Source of the DNA: Ampelocalamus luodianensis
Taxonomy: Eukaryota; Streptophyta; Magnoliopsida; Poales; Poaceae
NCBI GenBank assembly: GCA_036346255.1
Contig: CM070632.1
Span: 34,064,657-34,128,656 of the forward strand
Direction of reading: 5' to 3'
Length of the DNA stretch: 64,000 nucleotides
Numbering within the stretch: the stretch's first letter is position 1; every line of letters begins with the position of its first letter. Both the position numbers and the translations under genes were made by a program. A model generated the notes under the pieces. It was given only the letters and a program-made list of their open reading frames with translations, was not told where the DNA came from and did no database searches. Of this stretch, positions 1 through 10,570 are shown piece after piece.

Positions 1-905
1 AGCTGAAACTAAGCAACAAAAGAACACACGAGGTGAACAAGTTCGATAAAACTTCGCATGCGAACTCCAGTTCCCAAGTGGCCTCCCTTTCATCTGCTGC
101 GACCAAAGCACCTTAACATACTTCAGGGTTTTGTTCCTCAACTCTTTTTCTGATCTTTCCAGTATTCGCACTGGTTTGGACTCAAAGGACAGATCGTGCT
201 CAATTGTTAGGGGTTCTAATGCAATAAGATGTTCGGGTCCTCAAGTACTTCCTCAACATGGACACATGAAAAACATTGTGCACTCCACGCATAGACTACG
301 CGGTCTAAACGATAAGCTAGCTTCCCGATTCGAGCCAAGATTGTGAATGGTCCTATGTACCTTGGGCTAAGCTTCCCTCTGGTACCGAACCTCACCACAC
401 CTTTAGTGGGGGACACTCTCAAGAGCACCTAATCCCCCACTTCAAATTCCAAGTCTCTTCTCCTCACATCTGCATAACTTTTCTGCTTGCTCGGTGCCGC
501 TAAAGGTTCTGTCTCACGAGCCACTCGTTCTCTGATCTTTTGTACCCAATCCAAGACCCAAACCGCCTTCTCACCCACAACTTCCAGCAAAGGGTGACCT
601 GCACTACGCTGTACAAAACCTCGAGCTGAGGCGGCTTTTATGCTTGAATGATAGCTGTTGTTGTGCAAACTCAGCTAATGGCAATTGATCCTCCCAACTA
701 CCCTTCGGGACGGGATCTGGGACCGCAACATGTCCTCCAAAGTCCGAATAGTGTGCTCTGACTGCCCATTTGTTTGAGGATGGAAAGCTGTACTTAGACG
801 GAGTTGTGTGCCCATTGCACTCTGCAAACTCTCCCAGAACTTGGATACGAACTTGGCGTCCCTGTCAAAAATGATGGTCTTTGGTACTCCATGCAATCTT
901 ACAAA
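1..905 (-). pseudogene. Tekay-like Ty3/gypsy integrase C-half and chromodomain, broken
   Basis: Read on the minus strand, about 905 to 675 encodes integrase core sequence (RLHGVPKTIIFDRDAKF, then HPQTNGQSE), so the second catalytic Asp and the catalytic Glu are visible. The stretch 668-429 continues with NNSYHSSI and QKSYADVRRRDLEFEVGD, and 428-216 gives KVSP-like and PRYIGPFTIL, the usual chromovirus integrase C-terminal module. Bases 215-1 keep a chromodomain trace (RNKTLKYVKVLWSQ, then EATWE in another frame). Frameshifts separate these blocks, so no protein is made. The upstream part (RT, RNase H, gag) is missing: at about 890-905 the sequence switches to an oppositely oriented copia element. 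The downstream LTR lies off the window. Lineage (Tekay/Del chromovirus) is inferred from the chromodomain plus the KVSPMKG-type motif, and the same module is better preserved at 45130-46984. Confidence 0.8.
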
Positions 906-1260
906 GCTAAGCTTAAGAAGCTTAAACTGGGTCCTAAGCCTGACACAGAATGTTACCATTATCATGAGACTGGGCATTGGAAGAGAAATTGCAAGAAGTA
1001 CTTGGCAGAAACGAATAAGAACAAAGGAAGTGTGACTTCCAGTTCAGGTATAAATGTTATACAAATTAATCTTGCCACTTCTCAGACCGGTTCTTGGGTA
1101 TTTGATACGGATCGGTTGCTCATATTTGCAATTCGATGTAGGGACTAATAAGGGTAGAAGTTTGGCAAGAGGAGATATTGATCTTCGCGTGAGCAATGGA
1201 GCAAGATTCTTTGCATTACTTGTTGGCACTTTACCATTAGCTTTACCTTGAGGATTAGTT
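895..1260 (+). pseudogene. copia gag zinc knuckle and protease remnant
   Basis: The reading starts with YKAKLKKLKLGPKPDTE and then a CCHC-type zinc knuckle written CYHYHETGHWKRNC. The second cysteine has become tyrosine, which would break zinc binding. This knuckle in copia Gag binds genomic RNA. It is followed by SQTGSWVFDT, where copia aspartic protease normally reads WxxDSGAT or similar, so the active-site motif is degraded. Frames are broken after about 1148. Confidence 0.65.
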
Positions 1261-1439
1261 ATAGAACTAAATAATTGTTATTATGTTCGACCTTAAGCAA
1301 AAATATTATTTACGCTTCATGCTTAGGAGCGAGAAGGTTATGAATTCGAATAAAGAACAATTGTTGTTCAATTTATTTTGAAGATATGCTTTATGGCCAT
1401 GCTCCATCGGTGAATGGATTGTATGTTTTGAATCTTGAG

Positions 1440-2462
1440 GATATGCCTATTTATAACGTTAATGCTAAGAGACTTGACCCAATGAATTGAATCCCACTTT
1501 TATCGGCATTGTCGACTAGGTCATATAAATGAGAAGCGCATGATGAAGCTCCATAAAGATGGTCTTCTAACCTCATTTGATTTTGAATCATTTGAAACAT
1601 GTGAATCTTGTTTACTTGGCAAGATGACAAAGGCACCTTTCACGTCCGAGAGGTGAAAGGCGGTGACTTGTTGACCCTTGTACATTCGGATGTATGTGGA
1701 CCTATGAGCACGTCGGCCAGAGGTGGTTTTCAATACTTCATAACTTTCACTGATGATTTCAGCAGATATGGCTATGTCTACTTGATGAGACATAAGTTGG
1801 AATCCTTTGAAATGTTCAAGGAATTTCAGAATGAGGTAAAAAATCAACTTGGCAAGACAATCAAATGTCTACGATCAGATCGTGGAGGTGAATATTTGAG
1901 CCATGAGTTTGGTGATCATCTAAAGAAGTGTGAAATTGTTCCACAACTCACTCCGCCGGGAACGCCTCAATGCAATGGGGTGTCTGAACGACAGAACCGA
2001 ACATTGTTGGACATGGTTCGGTCAATGATGAGCCAATCTAATCTTCCATTGCAGTTATGGGGATACGCTCTAGAAGCAGTGGCTTTCACTTTAAATAGGG
2101 TTTCATAAAAAACAGTAGAGAAGACATCATATGAGATATGGACCGGGAAGTGTCCCGGTTTGTCTTTTCTCAAGGTATAGGGTTGTGAGGCATATGTCAA
2201 ATGTTTGACGTCGATAAACTCACACCCAAGTCGATAAGTGCTTCTTTGTGGGTATCCTAAGGAAACTAAAGGATATTACTTTTATAAGCGGGATGAAAAC
2301 AAAGTATTTGTTGCTGTAATGGTGTCTTCTTGGAAAAGGAGTTTTCTTTCCAAAGGAGTTAGTGGGAGTAAGGTACAATTCGAAGAAATTCGGGAAACAT
2401 CCGAAAATGTTTCAACTCCTACTGAGCCTCTACAGGATGAACAAAATGTTGTTGAACTGTAG
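1440..2462 (+). pseudogene. copia integrase (pre-integrase zinc domain plus DDE core)
   Basis: The pre-integrase HHCC region at about 1440-1640 is readable only with frameshifts (ESCLLGKMTKAPF-like). The core is open from 1608 to 2108: HSDVCGPMSTSARGG (first catalytic Asp), LRSDRGGEYLSHEF (second Asp) and NGVSERQNRTLLDMVRSMM (Glu). All three catalytic positions survive. A stop replaces the codon after LNRVS (2106-2108), and the C-terminal GKPPSY-like region follows out of frame to 2462 (GYPKETKGYYFY). Inference: the integrase is catalytically recognisable but cannot be made as one protein. Confidence 0.8.
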
Positions 2463-2559
2463 ATGAAGCATCATTACGTAGATCTAAAAGGCCACGCCAA
2501 TTGCCTATAAGGTATGGGCATGGCGTTTTATTAATGAATAATAATGAGCCTAATACTTA

Positions 2560-3534
2560 TTGGAAATGATGGTAGACCGGACTACGAGTCATGGCTTGAG
2601 GCCATGAGATTGAAATGAAGTCCATGCATGACAATCAAGTTTGGAACTTGGTTGATGCGTGATGGTGTTAAAACCATTGAGTGCAAGTGGATTTTAAGAA
2701 AAGATAGATATGGATGGAAATGTTCACATTCATAAGGCACGACTAGTTGCGAAGGGTTTCAAACAAATTCAAGGTGTTGATTATGATGAAACCTTCTCTC
2801 ATGTCGCTATGCTTAAGTCTATCCGGATCATTCTAGCTATTGCTACACATTTTGATTATGAGATATGGCAGATGGATGTCAAAACGGCTTTCCTAAATGG
2901 AAACCTAAGTGAGGATGTGTATATGACACAGCCTGAAGTTTTTGTTGATTCAAAGGAAGTTAGAAAGGTATGCAAGGTTAAGAAATCCATTTATGGAGTA
3001 AAGCAAGCATCTCGGAGTTGGAACATTCGTTTTGATGAAGTAGTCAAAGGGTTTGACTTCATCAAGAATGAAGAAGAACCTTGTGTTTACAAGAAGGTTA
3101 GTGGGAGCAAGCTTGTGTTTACGATCTTGTATGTAGATGACATACTCTTTGGTGGAAATGATATTCCAATACTTGAATCTGTTAAAACTTCATTAAGAAA
3201 TAGTTTCTCAATGAAAAATTTAGGAGATGCAGCATATATTCTTGGTATAAGGATTTATAGAGATAGATCTAAAAGGCTAATTGGATTGAGCCAAGACATG
3301 TACATTGACAAGGTGTTGAAACAGTTCAACTTGCAAGATTCCAAAAAGGGTTTCTTGCCCATGTCACATGGTGTTAATCTTAGAAAGACTCGGTGCCCTA
3401 CGACCACTGATGAGCGAGACAAAATGAGTAGAATTCCATATACTCGGATCTATCATGTGTGCCATGCTGTGCACATGACCAGATGTGTCGTATGCTCTAA
3501 GTGTTACGAGCAGATATTAGTCAGATCCAGGTGA
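2560..3534 (+). pseudogene. copia reverse transcriptase, nearly full but broken
   Basis: Open from 2710 to 3534 with the copia RT hallmarks: KARLVAKGFKQIQGVDYDETFSHV, then WQMDVKTAFLNG (first catalytic Asp), YGVKQASRSW, and TILYVDDILFGGND containing the YVDD catalytic box. Just upstream (2560-2700) the N-terminal ESWLEAM and IECKWI motifs can be read with frame changes. After SMKNLGDAAYILGI the frame is lost near 3400-3534. The enzyme would copy the element RNA into cDNA in the virus-like particle. The flanking breaks make this copy inactive (inference). Confidence 0.85.
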
Positions 3535-4101
3535 AGGTCACTGGATAGCAGTCAAGAATATCCTTAAGTACTTAAGAAGGACTAAGGATGCATTCCTTGT
3601 ATTTGGTGGTGAGGAAGAGCTGGTCGTAAATGGTTACACCGATGCTAGCTTCCAAACCGACAAGGATGATTTCATATCGCAATCAGTATTTGTGTTTTGT
3701 TTAATGGAGGAGCAGTAAGCTGGAAAAGTTCCAAGCAGGGAACGGTTGCTGATTCTACAACAGAGGCTGAGTACATTGCGGCTTCGGAAGCTGCGAAAGA
3801 TGCCGTATGGATTAAAAAGTTCATTAATGAGCAGGGTGTGGTTTCGAGTGCTTCCAGTCCAATGGACCTCTATTGTGATAATAGTGGGGTCATTGCACAA
3901 GCAAATGAGCCTAGATCGCATCAAAAGTCCAAGCATATTCTTCAGCGATATCACATTATTCGTGAGATCGTTGAGAGAGGTGATGTGAAGATATGCAAAG
4001 TGCACAGGATTTGAATAATGCGATCCGTTGACAAAACCTCTCCATAACCTAAGCATGAGGCGCACACAAGAGCTATGGGTATTCGATACCTATATGATTG
4101 A
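3535..4101 (+). pseudogene. copia RNase H
   Basis: Follows the RT. The clear part is open from 3697 to 4014: GGAVSWKSSKQGTVADSTTEAEYIAASEA, then DLYCDNSGVIAQANEPRSHQKSKHI. TEAEY and DNSG hold the conserved acidic residues of copia RNase H. Upstream, GYTDASFQTDKDD (about 3630-3665) sits in a different frame. The C-terminal tail (LTKPL, HEAHTRAMGIRYLYD) is readable to about 4100 just before the polypurine tract, which supports the element boundary at 4122. Confidence 0.8.
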
Positions 4102-4121
4102 CTCTAGTGCAAGTGGGAGAT

Positions 4122-4780
4122 TGTTGGTGATATGCTCGGAGGCAATCATAGAGATGATTGTATCACATCTATGTTTATGAGTTCTTGAATAAATGTTATT
4201 ACGTTCCTTGAATGAATCGTTAGTTACGAAGATCAACGAGTATGTGACTTGTTGGTGAAACTCTTTGACTTGTATGATGTCGTTCTAAAATTATCCACAG
4301 TCGAATGTCACCGATCGGAACACGGTGACTCTCGACCAACGCATATATTGATTGATGACCATGTTTCACCGGTCATGGATATAGGGATATCGAATCAATA
4401 ACGTGAACACATGTTAGAGAACATGGGGTTGGATTGACCCCACCTTGAGACACTATTGAGATTGTTATGATTCTATGTGTCATTAGTTGGTCTCAAGCAA
4501 TGATGATGTATAATTCTTAGACCTGAGATCAGCATGGTTTCCTACATGTGTAATAGCACTCTTAGGGGTTGCCAAACACTACTCGTAACTAGGTAGTTAT
4601 AAAGGTAGCTTTCGGGTATATTATGAAACATGCGGAGGGATGTGACTGGTCGGATATGAGATTTACCCCTCCTAACATAACGTGAGAGATGTCTCTGGGC
4701 CCCTCGAAGTGATCGGATAAAGAAAGTGCATGGCCATGCCACTAGTGGTCGAAGTGTTCGACCACATAAAGTTATCCGAC
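4122..4780 (+). repeat. 3' LTR of copia element A, truncated
   Basis: Starts TGTTGGTGATATGCTC right after the polypurine tract. It matches, in reverse orientation, 7083 down to about 6423, and 49223 down to about 48560. Those copies continue for a further 0.9 kb, so this LTR has lost its promoter-distal part. It stops at GTTATCCGACAT, where a Sirevirus-like sequence takes over. Confidence 0.8.
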
Positions 4781-5398
4781 ATAATGCTCAACTCATGATA
4801 TCATCCAAAATCTCCAATCTCATGGAATATAACTTATTGATCCAACTCATAGAAAATGCTAGTTCCACAATATGATTGTCATTAATTACCATACTATACC
4901 ATTAACTCATAATAGTGGAACAAGATACTTCAATCTTTTCCTCTTTAGTAATTGATGACAACCATCACAATTACAAAAGATTGAATATAAAGAATGAGTA
5001 TATATGAACTACACAAGTTTTATATACTCAAGGATATGTTTCAAAGTAGAGATCCCAAATATATGTGGATGAAGAAATATGGATCAATACCAATGAAACC
5101 ACAAAACATAGAGTGAACTCGCCCTAAATGTATGCATACACGAATGTGTAAAAGAAACATATGCACATATCCAAGTTAACCTTTTGGTGGAGTTCAACCT
5201 ATATTTTGGATCTGAGGAATGCAACAAGATATAAGAATATGATGTCGAATGCATACCTCTTTGATTTTTCACCTTTATATCCAACTGAGACTAAGCAATA
5301 GGTATAACAATAGAAGTGTTAGTCTCACAAATAGATTTGTCATTAATCACCAAAATACTCCATTAACTCATAATGGCTAGTCTAGATTCTTCACATGG
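4781..5398 (-). repeat. Sirevirus-like LTR fragment
   Basis: Read on the minus strand from 5398, this segment (TGAAGAATCTAGACTAGCC, then GTCATTAATCACC in complement) matches the plus-strand sequence at about 61619-62400 almost throughout, including the repeated AACTTGTGTAGTT/ATATATACTCAT phrases. No coding capacity was seen. It separates the inward-facing LTRs of the two copia elements. The Sirevirus assignment is inferred from the longer copy at the right edge. Confidence 0.6.
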
Positions 5399-5539
5399 TG
5401 AGTCCCCGTTCAATTCCTCCCTCCTCCTCCATCCTCAACGTGCATGCAAGCTAACCTTCTTGTAGCATCTCCATCAACGTAGAGCACCTTCACCATGAAC
5501 CTTTTGAAGGGATACGGGTAGGCTACACTAGCTGACAAT
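5399..5539. other. short unassigned spacer
   Basis: About 140 bases between the Sirevirus-like fragment and the shared copia LTR breakpoint. It has a minus-strand open frame that runs on from the LTR, but no recognisable motif. I see no gene here. Confidence 0.4.
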
Positions 5540-7083
5540 TCAAAAATTCTACAATATAAACCAGGAAGCCAAGCAAGAAGATGATCACAGATCGTTACCA
5601 CCAGAAGCGTAGTGCAGTGGAAGAAGAGTTGGAGTAGCCTAATCCAACATAGAGTGCGTCGATGAAGTGGTCATAGTCGATCGTCCAGCAAAGTCGAACA
5701 TCCAATGTAATCGATCGTCCTCGGTACCGATCGTCACTTCCAGCAAACAATCGTGATCCTTGCAAAGTCGTGGATCGTCCTTAAGCGCAACAGCAACCGT
5801 AGTAGCGCCTCTACGGTATCCACACGTTCAGGGGAGGAACACCGTACGCTGGTGTGCTAGTACCAAATCGCATAGTAGAGTCTCTCTCGAGAAGATGGTG
5901 GCTAGGTTTCAGTAGGGCGACTTACGTCTCACGTGTATATCGTCTCTATCATCTCTCCCACAATAGCCCCATGCATCATCTTTATATATAGCTCATGGCG
6001 GATACTATCCGAACATTTATTCAACCGTTAAGTGTGTGACCCTGTAGGTTCATGCGTATTCGGTTGTGACTCAGAAGCACCTTTCTGACCATGAGTTGTT
6101 AGTGGCTCCTAACAGGACATAACGATTCCCGAATACACATAAATTATATCAGACGAACCTTAATACAATATGATCTACAACCAGGTCCTCATCACTGTTG
6201 ACTAGCTCGTATCTCTATATGACCAGTTAGTAACTCCTTACAACCACTCAGTGATTATGTTCGACCAGACTACTATCAGCTCATATCTCCATACGACCAG
6301 TTCGCAGCAGTTCGAACTAAACGACCTACTTGTGTATTCTCCCTTTACCACATGATATCTAGTTGAACTCCAGGTGAGATATTATTTCATCCATGAATTG
6401 TTCAATACTTTCTCGATCGAGTGTCGGATAACTTCATATGGTCGAACTCTTCGACCACTAGTGGTATGGCCGTGCACTTTCTTTATCCGACCACATTGAG
6501 AGGCCTAGAGATATCTCTCTTGTCATGTTAGGAGGGGCAAATCTCATATCTGACCAGTCACATCCCTCCACATGTTTTATAGCATACCCAAAAGCTACCT
6601 TTATAACTACCCAGTTACAGAGTAGCGTTTGGCAACCCCTAAGAGTGCTATTACACATGAAGGGAACCATGCTGATCTCAGGTCTAAGGATTATACATCA
6701 TTATTGTTTGAGACCAACTAATGACACATAGAATGATAACAATCTCAATAGTATCTCAAGGTAGGTCTATCCAACACAATGTTCTCTACATGTGTTCACA
6801 TTATTGATTCGATATCCCTATATCTATGACCGGTGAAACGTGGTCATCAATCAATACATGTCCTAGTCAATGAGTCACTGGTGTTCCGGCTATTGACATC
6901 CAACCAGGGATACATTTAAAACGATATCATATAAGTTAAAACAGCTTCACAACAAGTCACATAACTGTTGATCTATATAACTGATGATTCATTCAAGCAA
7001 CAGAATAACATTTATTCAATATCTCATAAACATAGACATGATATAATCATCTCTATGATTACTTCTAAGGCATATCATCAACT
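5540..7083 (-). repeat. 3' LTR of copia element B
   Basis: Minus-strand LTR next to the polypurine tract of element B. The start reads AGTTGATGATATG, where the two sister copies have TGTTGGTGATATG, so the terminal TG has mutated. It aligns along its whole length with the solo copy at 47661-49223 (1544 against 1563 bases). Homology in both ends at TCAAAAATTCTA on the plus strand, which is not a canonical terminal CA/TG. A TATA-like TATATATAAA lies on the minus strand at about 5981-5991. Confidence 0.8.
5981..5991 (-). promoter_or_regulatory. TATA-like box in copia LTR
   Basis: TATATATAAAG on the minus strand, in the position expected for the LTR promoter. The sister LTR keeps TATATAA at 48121-48127. 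Functional use is inference. Confidence 0.45.
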
Positions 7084-7085
7084 GT

Positions 7086-7790
7086 CTCCCACTTGCACTA
7101 GAGTAAATCATATAGGTATCGAATACCCATAGGTCTTGTGCGCATCTCATGCTTAGGTTGCGGGAGCGACTTTGTCAACGGATCAGCAATATTTAAATCG
7201 TGTGCACTTTGCATGTCTTCACATCACCTCTTTCAACGATCTCATGAATACTGTGATATCGTCGAAGTATGTGCTTGGACTTTTGATGCAATCTAGGCTC
7301 CTTAGCTTGTGCAATGGTCCCACTATTATCACAATAGAGATCCATTGGACTGGAAGCACTAGAAACCATACCCAGTTCATTAATGAACTTTCTAAACCAC
7401 ACGGCCTCGTTTGCAGCTTTAGAAGCCGTAATGTACTCAGCCTCTGTTGTAAAATCAGCAACCGTTCCTTACTTGAAACTTTTCCAGCTCACTTCTCCTC
7501 CATTAAGACAATACACAAACCCAGATTGTGATCTGAAATCATCCTTGTTAGTTTGGAAGCTAGCATCGGTGTAACCATTTACGACCAGCTCTTCCTCACC
7601 ACCATATACAAGGAATGCATCTTTAGTCATTCTCAAGTACTTAAGGATATTCATGACTGCTATCCAGTGACCTTCACCTGGATCTAACTGATATATGCTC
7701 GTAACACTTAGAGCATACGACACATCTGGTCATGTACAAAGTATGGCATACATGATAGATCCAATAGCCGAAGCATATGGAATTCTACTC
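7086..7790 (-). pseudogene. copia element B RNase H
   Basis: On the minus strand, 7723-7469 reads DPGEGHWIAVMNILKYLRMTKDAFL and GYTDASFQTNKDD. The next part reads through other frames to 7193 with DLYCDNSGTIAQAKEPRLHQKSKHIL. The TEAEY segment lies across a frame change near 7450. Conserved acidic residues (TDAS, DNSG) remain. The polypurine tract (GTGGGAGA on the minus strand, about 7085-7094) follows. The protein is closely similar to the one at 3535-4101. Confidence 0.8.
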
Positions 7791-7828
7791 ATTTTGTCTC
7801 GCTCATCAGTAGTCGTAGGACACTGACT

Positions 7829-8745
7829 CTAGCTAAGATTAATACCATATGACATGGGCAAGAAACCTTTCTTGGAATCGTCCAAGTTGAACCGTTTCAA
7901 CACCTTGTCAATGTATACATCTTGGCTTAATCTAATTAGCCTCTTGGATCTATCTCTATAGATCGTTATACCTAATATATATGTTGTATCTCCTAAATAT
8001 TTCATTGAGAAAATATTTCTTAATGAAGTTTTAACAGATTCAAGTATTAGAATATCATTTCTGACTAGTACTATGTCATCCACATACAATATCAGAAACA
8101 CAAGTTTGCTCCCACTAACCTTCTTGTAAACAAAATGTTCTTCTTCATTCTTGATGAAGTCAAACCATTTGACCACTTCATCAAAACGAATATTCTAACT
8201 CCGAGATGCTTGCTTTAATCCATAAATGGATTTCTGGAGCTTGCATACTTTTCTAGCTTCTTTTGGATCGACAAAACCGTCAGACCGTGTCTTGTACACA
8301 TCCTCAATTAGGTTTCCATTTAGGAAAGCCATTTTGACATGCATTTGCCATATCTCATAGTCGAAATATGCAGTAATAGCTAGAATGATCCGGATAGACT
8401 TAAGCATAGCGACAGGCGAGAAGGTTTTATCATAATCAATACCTTGAATTTGTCTGAAACCCTTCGCGACCAGTCGTGCCTTATGAAAGTTAACATTTTC
8501 AACCATATATATCTTTTTCTTAAAAACCCATTTGCACTCAATGGTTTTAACACCATCAAGTAGATCAACCAAGTCCCAAACTTTATTATCATACATAGAT
8601 TTTATCTCGGATCTCATGGTTTCAAGCCATGACTCAGAGTTTGGGTCCACCATCGCTTCCGCATAAGTTTTAGGCTCATCATTATTTAATAATTAAATGT
8701 CATACCCATACCTTATAGGCAATTGATGTAGCCTTTTAGATCTAC
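7829..8745 (-). pseudogene. copia element B reverse transcriptase
   Basis: Minus strand: 8653-8195 encodes ESWLETMRSEIKSMYDNKVW, IECKWVFKKK, KARLVAKGFRQIQGIDYDKTF and WQMHVKMAFLNGN. In the last block the first catalytic Asp (WQMDVK in element A) is His. 8176-7829 gives FLILYVDDIVLVRND (the YVDD box intact) and YILGITIYRDRSKRLI. A stop separates the two parts after KQASRS. Upstream, homology to element A continues to about 8742 and ends where the CRM-like LTR begins, so gag and integrase of element B are missing here. Confidence 0.85.
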
Positions 8746-9020
8746 GTGGGGCTGATTGATAAGGACATCCCTATGACTACTACTCCAAGCGTGCATGAGA
8801 CTGTACAAAAAGCACCCATCGGTCCAATGACTAGAGCCCGAATCAAGCTTCTTAACCAACAGGTGCTTTTGTTTCTTAATGAGTCTCCCATTGACCATAA
8901 TAAGAATTGGTTTCTGCCTCATGAAAATACTTTGTGCATTCTCATATTTGAATGTTGTGTAGATTCTGGATACAAAGCAATGGAGGAGAACTCTGGGATA
9001 TCAAAGGAAGTCAACTTATG

Positions 9021-9349
9021 CACTACGACCAAGTCGGAAAGCTCTATGACCAGGTCTACCAGTGCTATGACCAGGTTAGCAAGTCCTACGACCAGGTCTA
9101 CCAGCGCTATGACCAGGTCAGCAAGTCCTATGACCAGGTCTACCAGCGCTGCGACTAGGTCAGCAAGTCCTATGACTAGGTCTACAGGCCTTCGACCAGT
9201 GTGCGCCACTTCGACCCGACTGGTTTGCGGCGCTACAACAGGTCGGCGGCGCTATGACCGAGCGCGGCCTTCGACCGGTGCGCCGGCGCTATGACCAGGT
9301 CTACAAGTTCTACGACCAGGTTTACCAGCACTATGACCAGGTGCATTGA
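9021..9349 (+). repeat. 21-bp minisatellite in the CRM-like LTR
   Basis: Tandem 21-bp units, consensus close to CTATGACCAGGTCTACCAG plus CG, often alternating with a variant carrying GTCAGCAAG. About fifteen units; those after 9170 are more diverged. Because 21 is a multiple of three, long frames stay open (TRSASPM-type repeats), which explains the apparent proteins here. The 3' LTR has its own version at 20364-20597 with about eleven units and different variants. Confidence 0.9.
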
Positions 9350-9489
9350 AAAGGAACAAGGAGGTCGCACATGCTAATAAATGTTGCGCGAGGATTGAAG
9401 AGTCAAGCTTGATTTCCACCCAAGAAAACCTTTCAGCTGCTCAAGAAAACTGATGAACTTCTATTAGCTTTCACGAGGGCTATTACTAG

Positions 9490-9497
9490 TATAAATA
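9490..9497 (+). promoter_or_regulatory. TATA box of CRM-like 5' LTR
   Basis: TATAAATA. The matching site in the 3' LTR is 20736-20743, followed there by the undisturbed sequence TTCCTGTAATCC. In this copy the MULE begins three bases after the box, so the box is separated from its start region. Confidence 0.6.
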
Positions 9498-9650
9498 TTC
9501 GGATTAAGTACAAGTTTAGTCCCTCAACTATACCCGATGACTAATTTTCGTCCCTCTACTTAAATACCAGATATCTTAAACCTCAAAGTTTAGATCTCAG
9601 GGCAAAAGAAGTCCTCCGATGCGTTCGAGGGTGGTTTTGACCAGTGTTTC

Positions 9651-10256
9651 GTGCCACGTGAAAAAAAATTTCTACTATCACCGGGACGTCCACGTCAAAA
9701 TGTATTCCAACTCTTCCATTCTTCCCCCAATCTCCCCCTTCTTCCTCCATGGTGCCGCCTCCTCCTAGCGCCTTCTCCTCCTAGCCGCCCCTCGCGACTG
9801 GCGCCTCTCGGCTTAGCGGCGCCTCCTCCTCTGCGCCATTGCCTCGGTGCGCGCCTGCGCGCAACCCTCGGCCCCAGCTCGCCCGCAGCTCCCTGCGCCC
9901 GATCCTCCCGCACGGCTCCTCCCGACTCCCCTCCAACCGCGCGCGCTGCTGCGCCTCCACTCGCCGTCGCGCCTCCTCAAGCTCTCGCGCCTCACGTCCT
10001 CGGCTCCCCGACCAAGCGCCGCTCCGTCGCCGTTGGGTTCCACCGCCTCCGCTCCTCCTCCGTCGACGCAGCCTCCCCGTGCGCAGGCCGTCGTGCTCCC
10101 GCGTCGGTTTACCACGAAGCGGCGGGGGAGTCCTCTTGTCGCCGCCTCCTTCTACCGCTCCCTCCGCTCCTACCACCGTCGCCTCTTCAAGCTCTTCGCC
10201 CGCCTCGCCGTCCTCGGCTCCCCGATGGTGAAAACAGAACCATGAGGGTAAGGTGA
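9651..10256 (+). CDS. hypothetical Pro/Ala/Arg-rich frame inside the Pack-MULE
   Basis: 201-codon open frame starting MPREKKFLLSPG and rich in Pro, Ala, Ser and Arg. I do not recognise it. All frames in this GC-rich block tend to stay open, so the frame may be a base-composition effect. An internal near-repeat (about 9957-10013 and 10171-10227, both ending CTCGGCTCCCCGA) suggests a duplicated exon piece. Whether it is transcribed is unknown. Confidence 0.25.
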   Translation: MPREKKFLLSPGRPRQNVFQLFHSSPNLPLLPPWCRLLLAPSPPSRPSRLAPLGLAAPPPLRHCLGARLRATLGPSSPAAPCARSSRTAPPDSPPTARAAAPPLAVAPPQALAPHVLGSPTKRRSVAVGFHRLRSSSVDAASPCAGRRAPASVYHEAAGESSCRRLLLPLPPLLPPSPLQALRPPRRPRLPDGENRTMRVR

Positions 10257-10570
10257 CCCCAAGGGCAGTGGAGGCGCGGCTCAGGCGGCATTGGTGCGAG
10301 CGGCGGTGGCGTGCGGTGGCCGGGCGTGGGGAAGAGGGAAGGGCTATGACGCTCGATTGAGGGAGAGGGGAACTTTGGGCGAGCATGATCATCGGTCGGG
10401 TGTGGGGAACTCATCCCAGTGACTGGTGAAGGCCGAGGGGGTCCGAGATGAGCCGGCGGCGAAGTGGCTGACTCAACACGGCGGCGGCACTAGGGAGAGG
10501 GAAAGCTAGAGGTGGTGCTAGGGGGAGCTGGAGGGGAGTGTGGGGGTGCTCTAGAAGAAGGGGAATCGAG

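Larger units (their letters stand above)
895..4780 (+). mobile_element. Ty1/copia element A, 5'-truncated and decayed
   Basis: A plus-strand copia element in canonical order: gag zinc knuckle, protease, integrase, RT, RNase H, polypurine tract, 3' LTR. Its 5' LTR and most of gag are lost where it meets the minus-strand gypsy fragment at about 895. The polypurine tract AAGTGGGAGAT (4111-4121) is followed by the LTR start TGTTGGTGATATG at 4122. The LTR is cut at about 4780, where a different repeat begins. Lineage within copia (Tork- or TAR-like) is uncertain. A second copy of the same family faces it on the other strand (5540-8745). Confidence 0.85.

Noticed and set aside
8919..9294. Repetitive proteins with TRSAS- or DLVIAL-type repeats, also at 20308-20623
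   Set aside because: Translations of the 21-bp minisatellite, whose length keeps several frames open on both strands.
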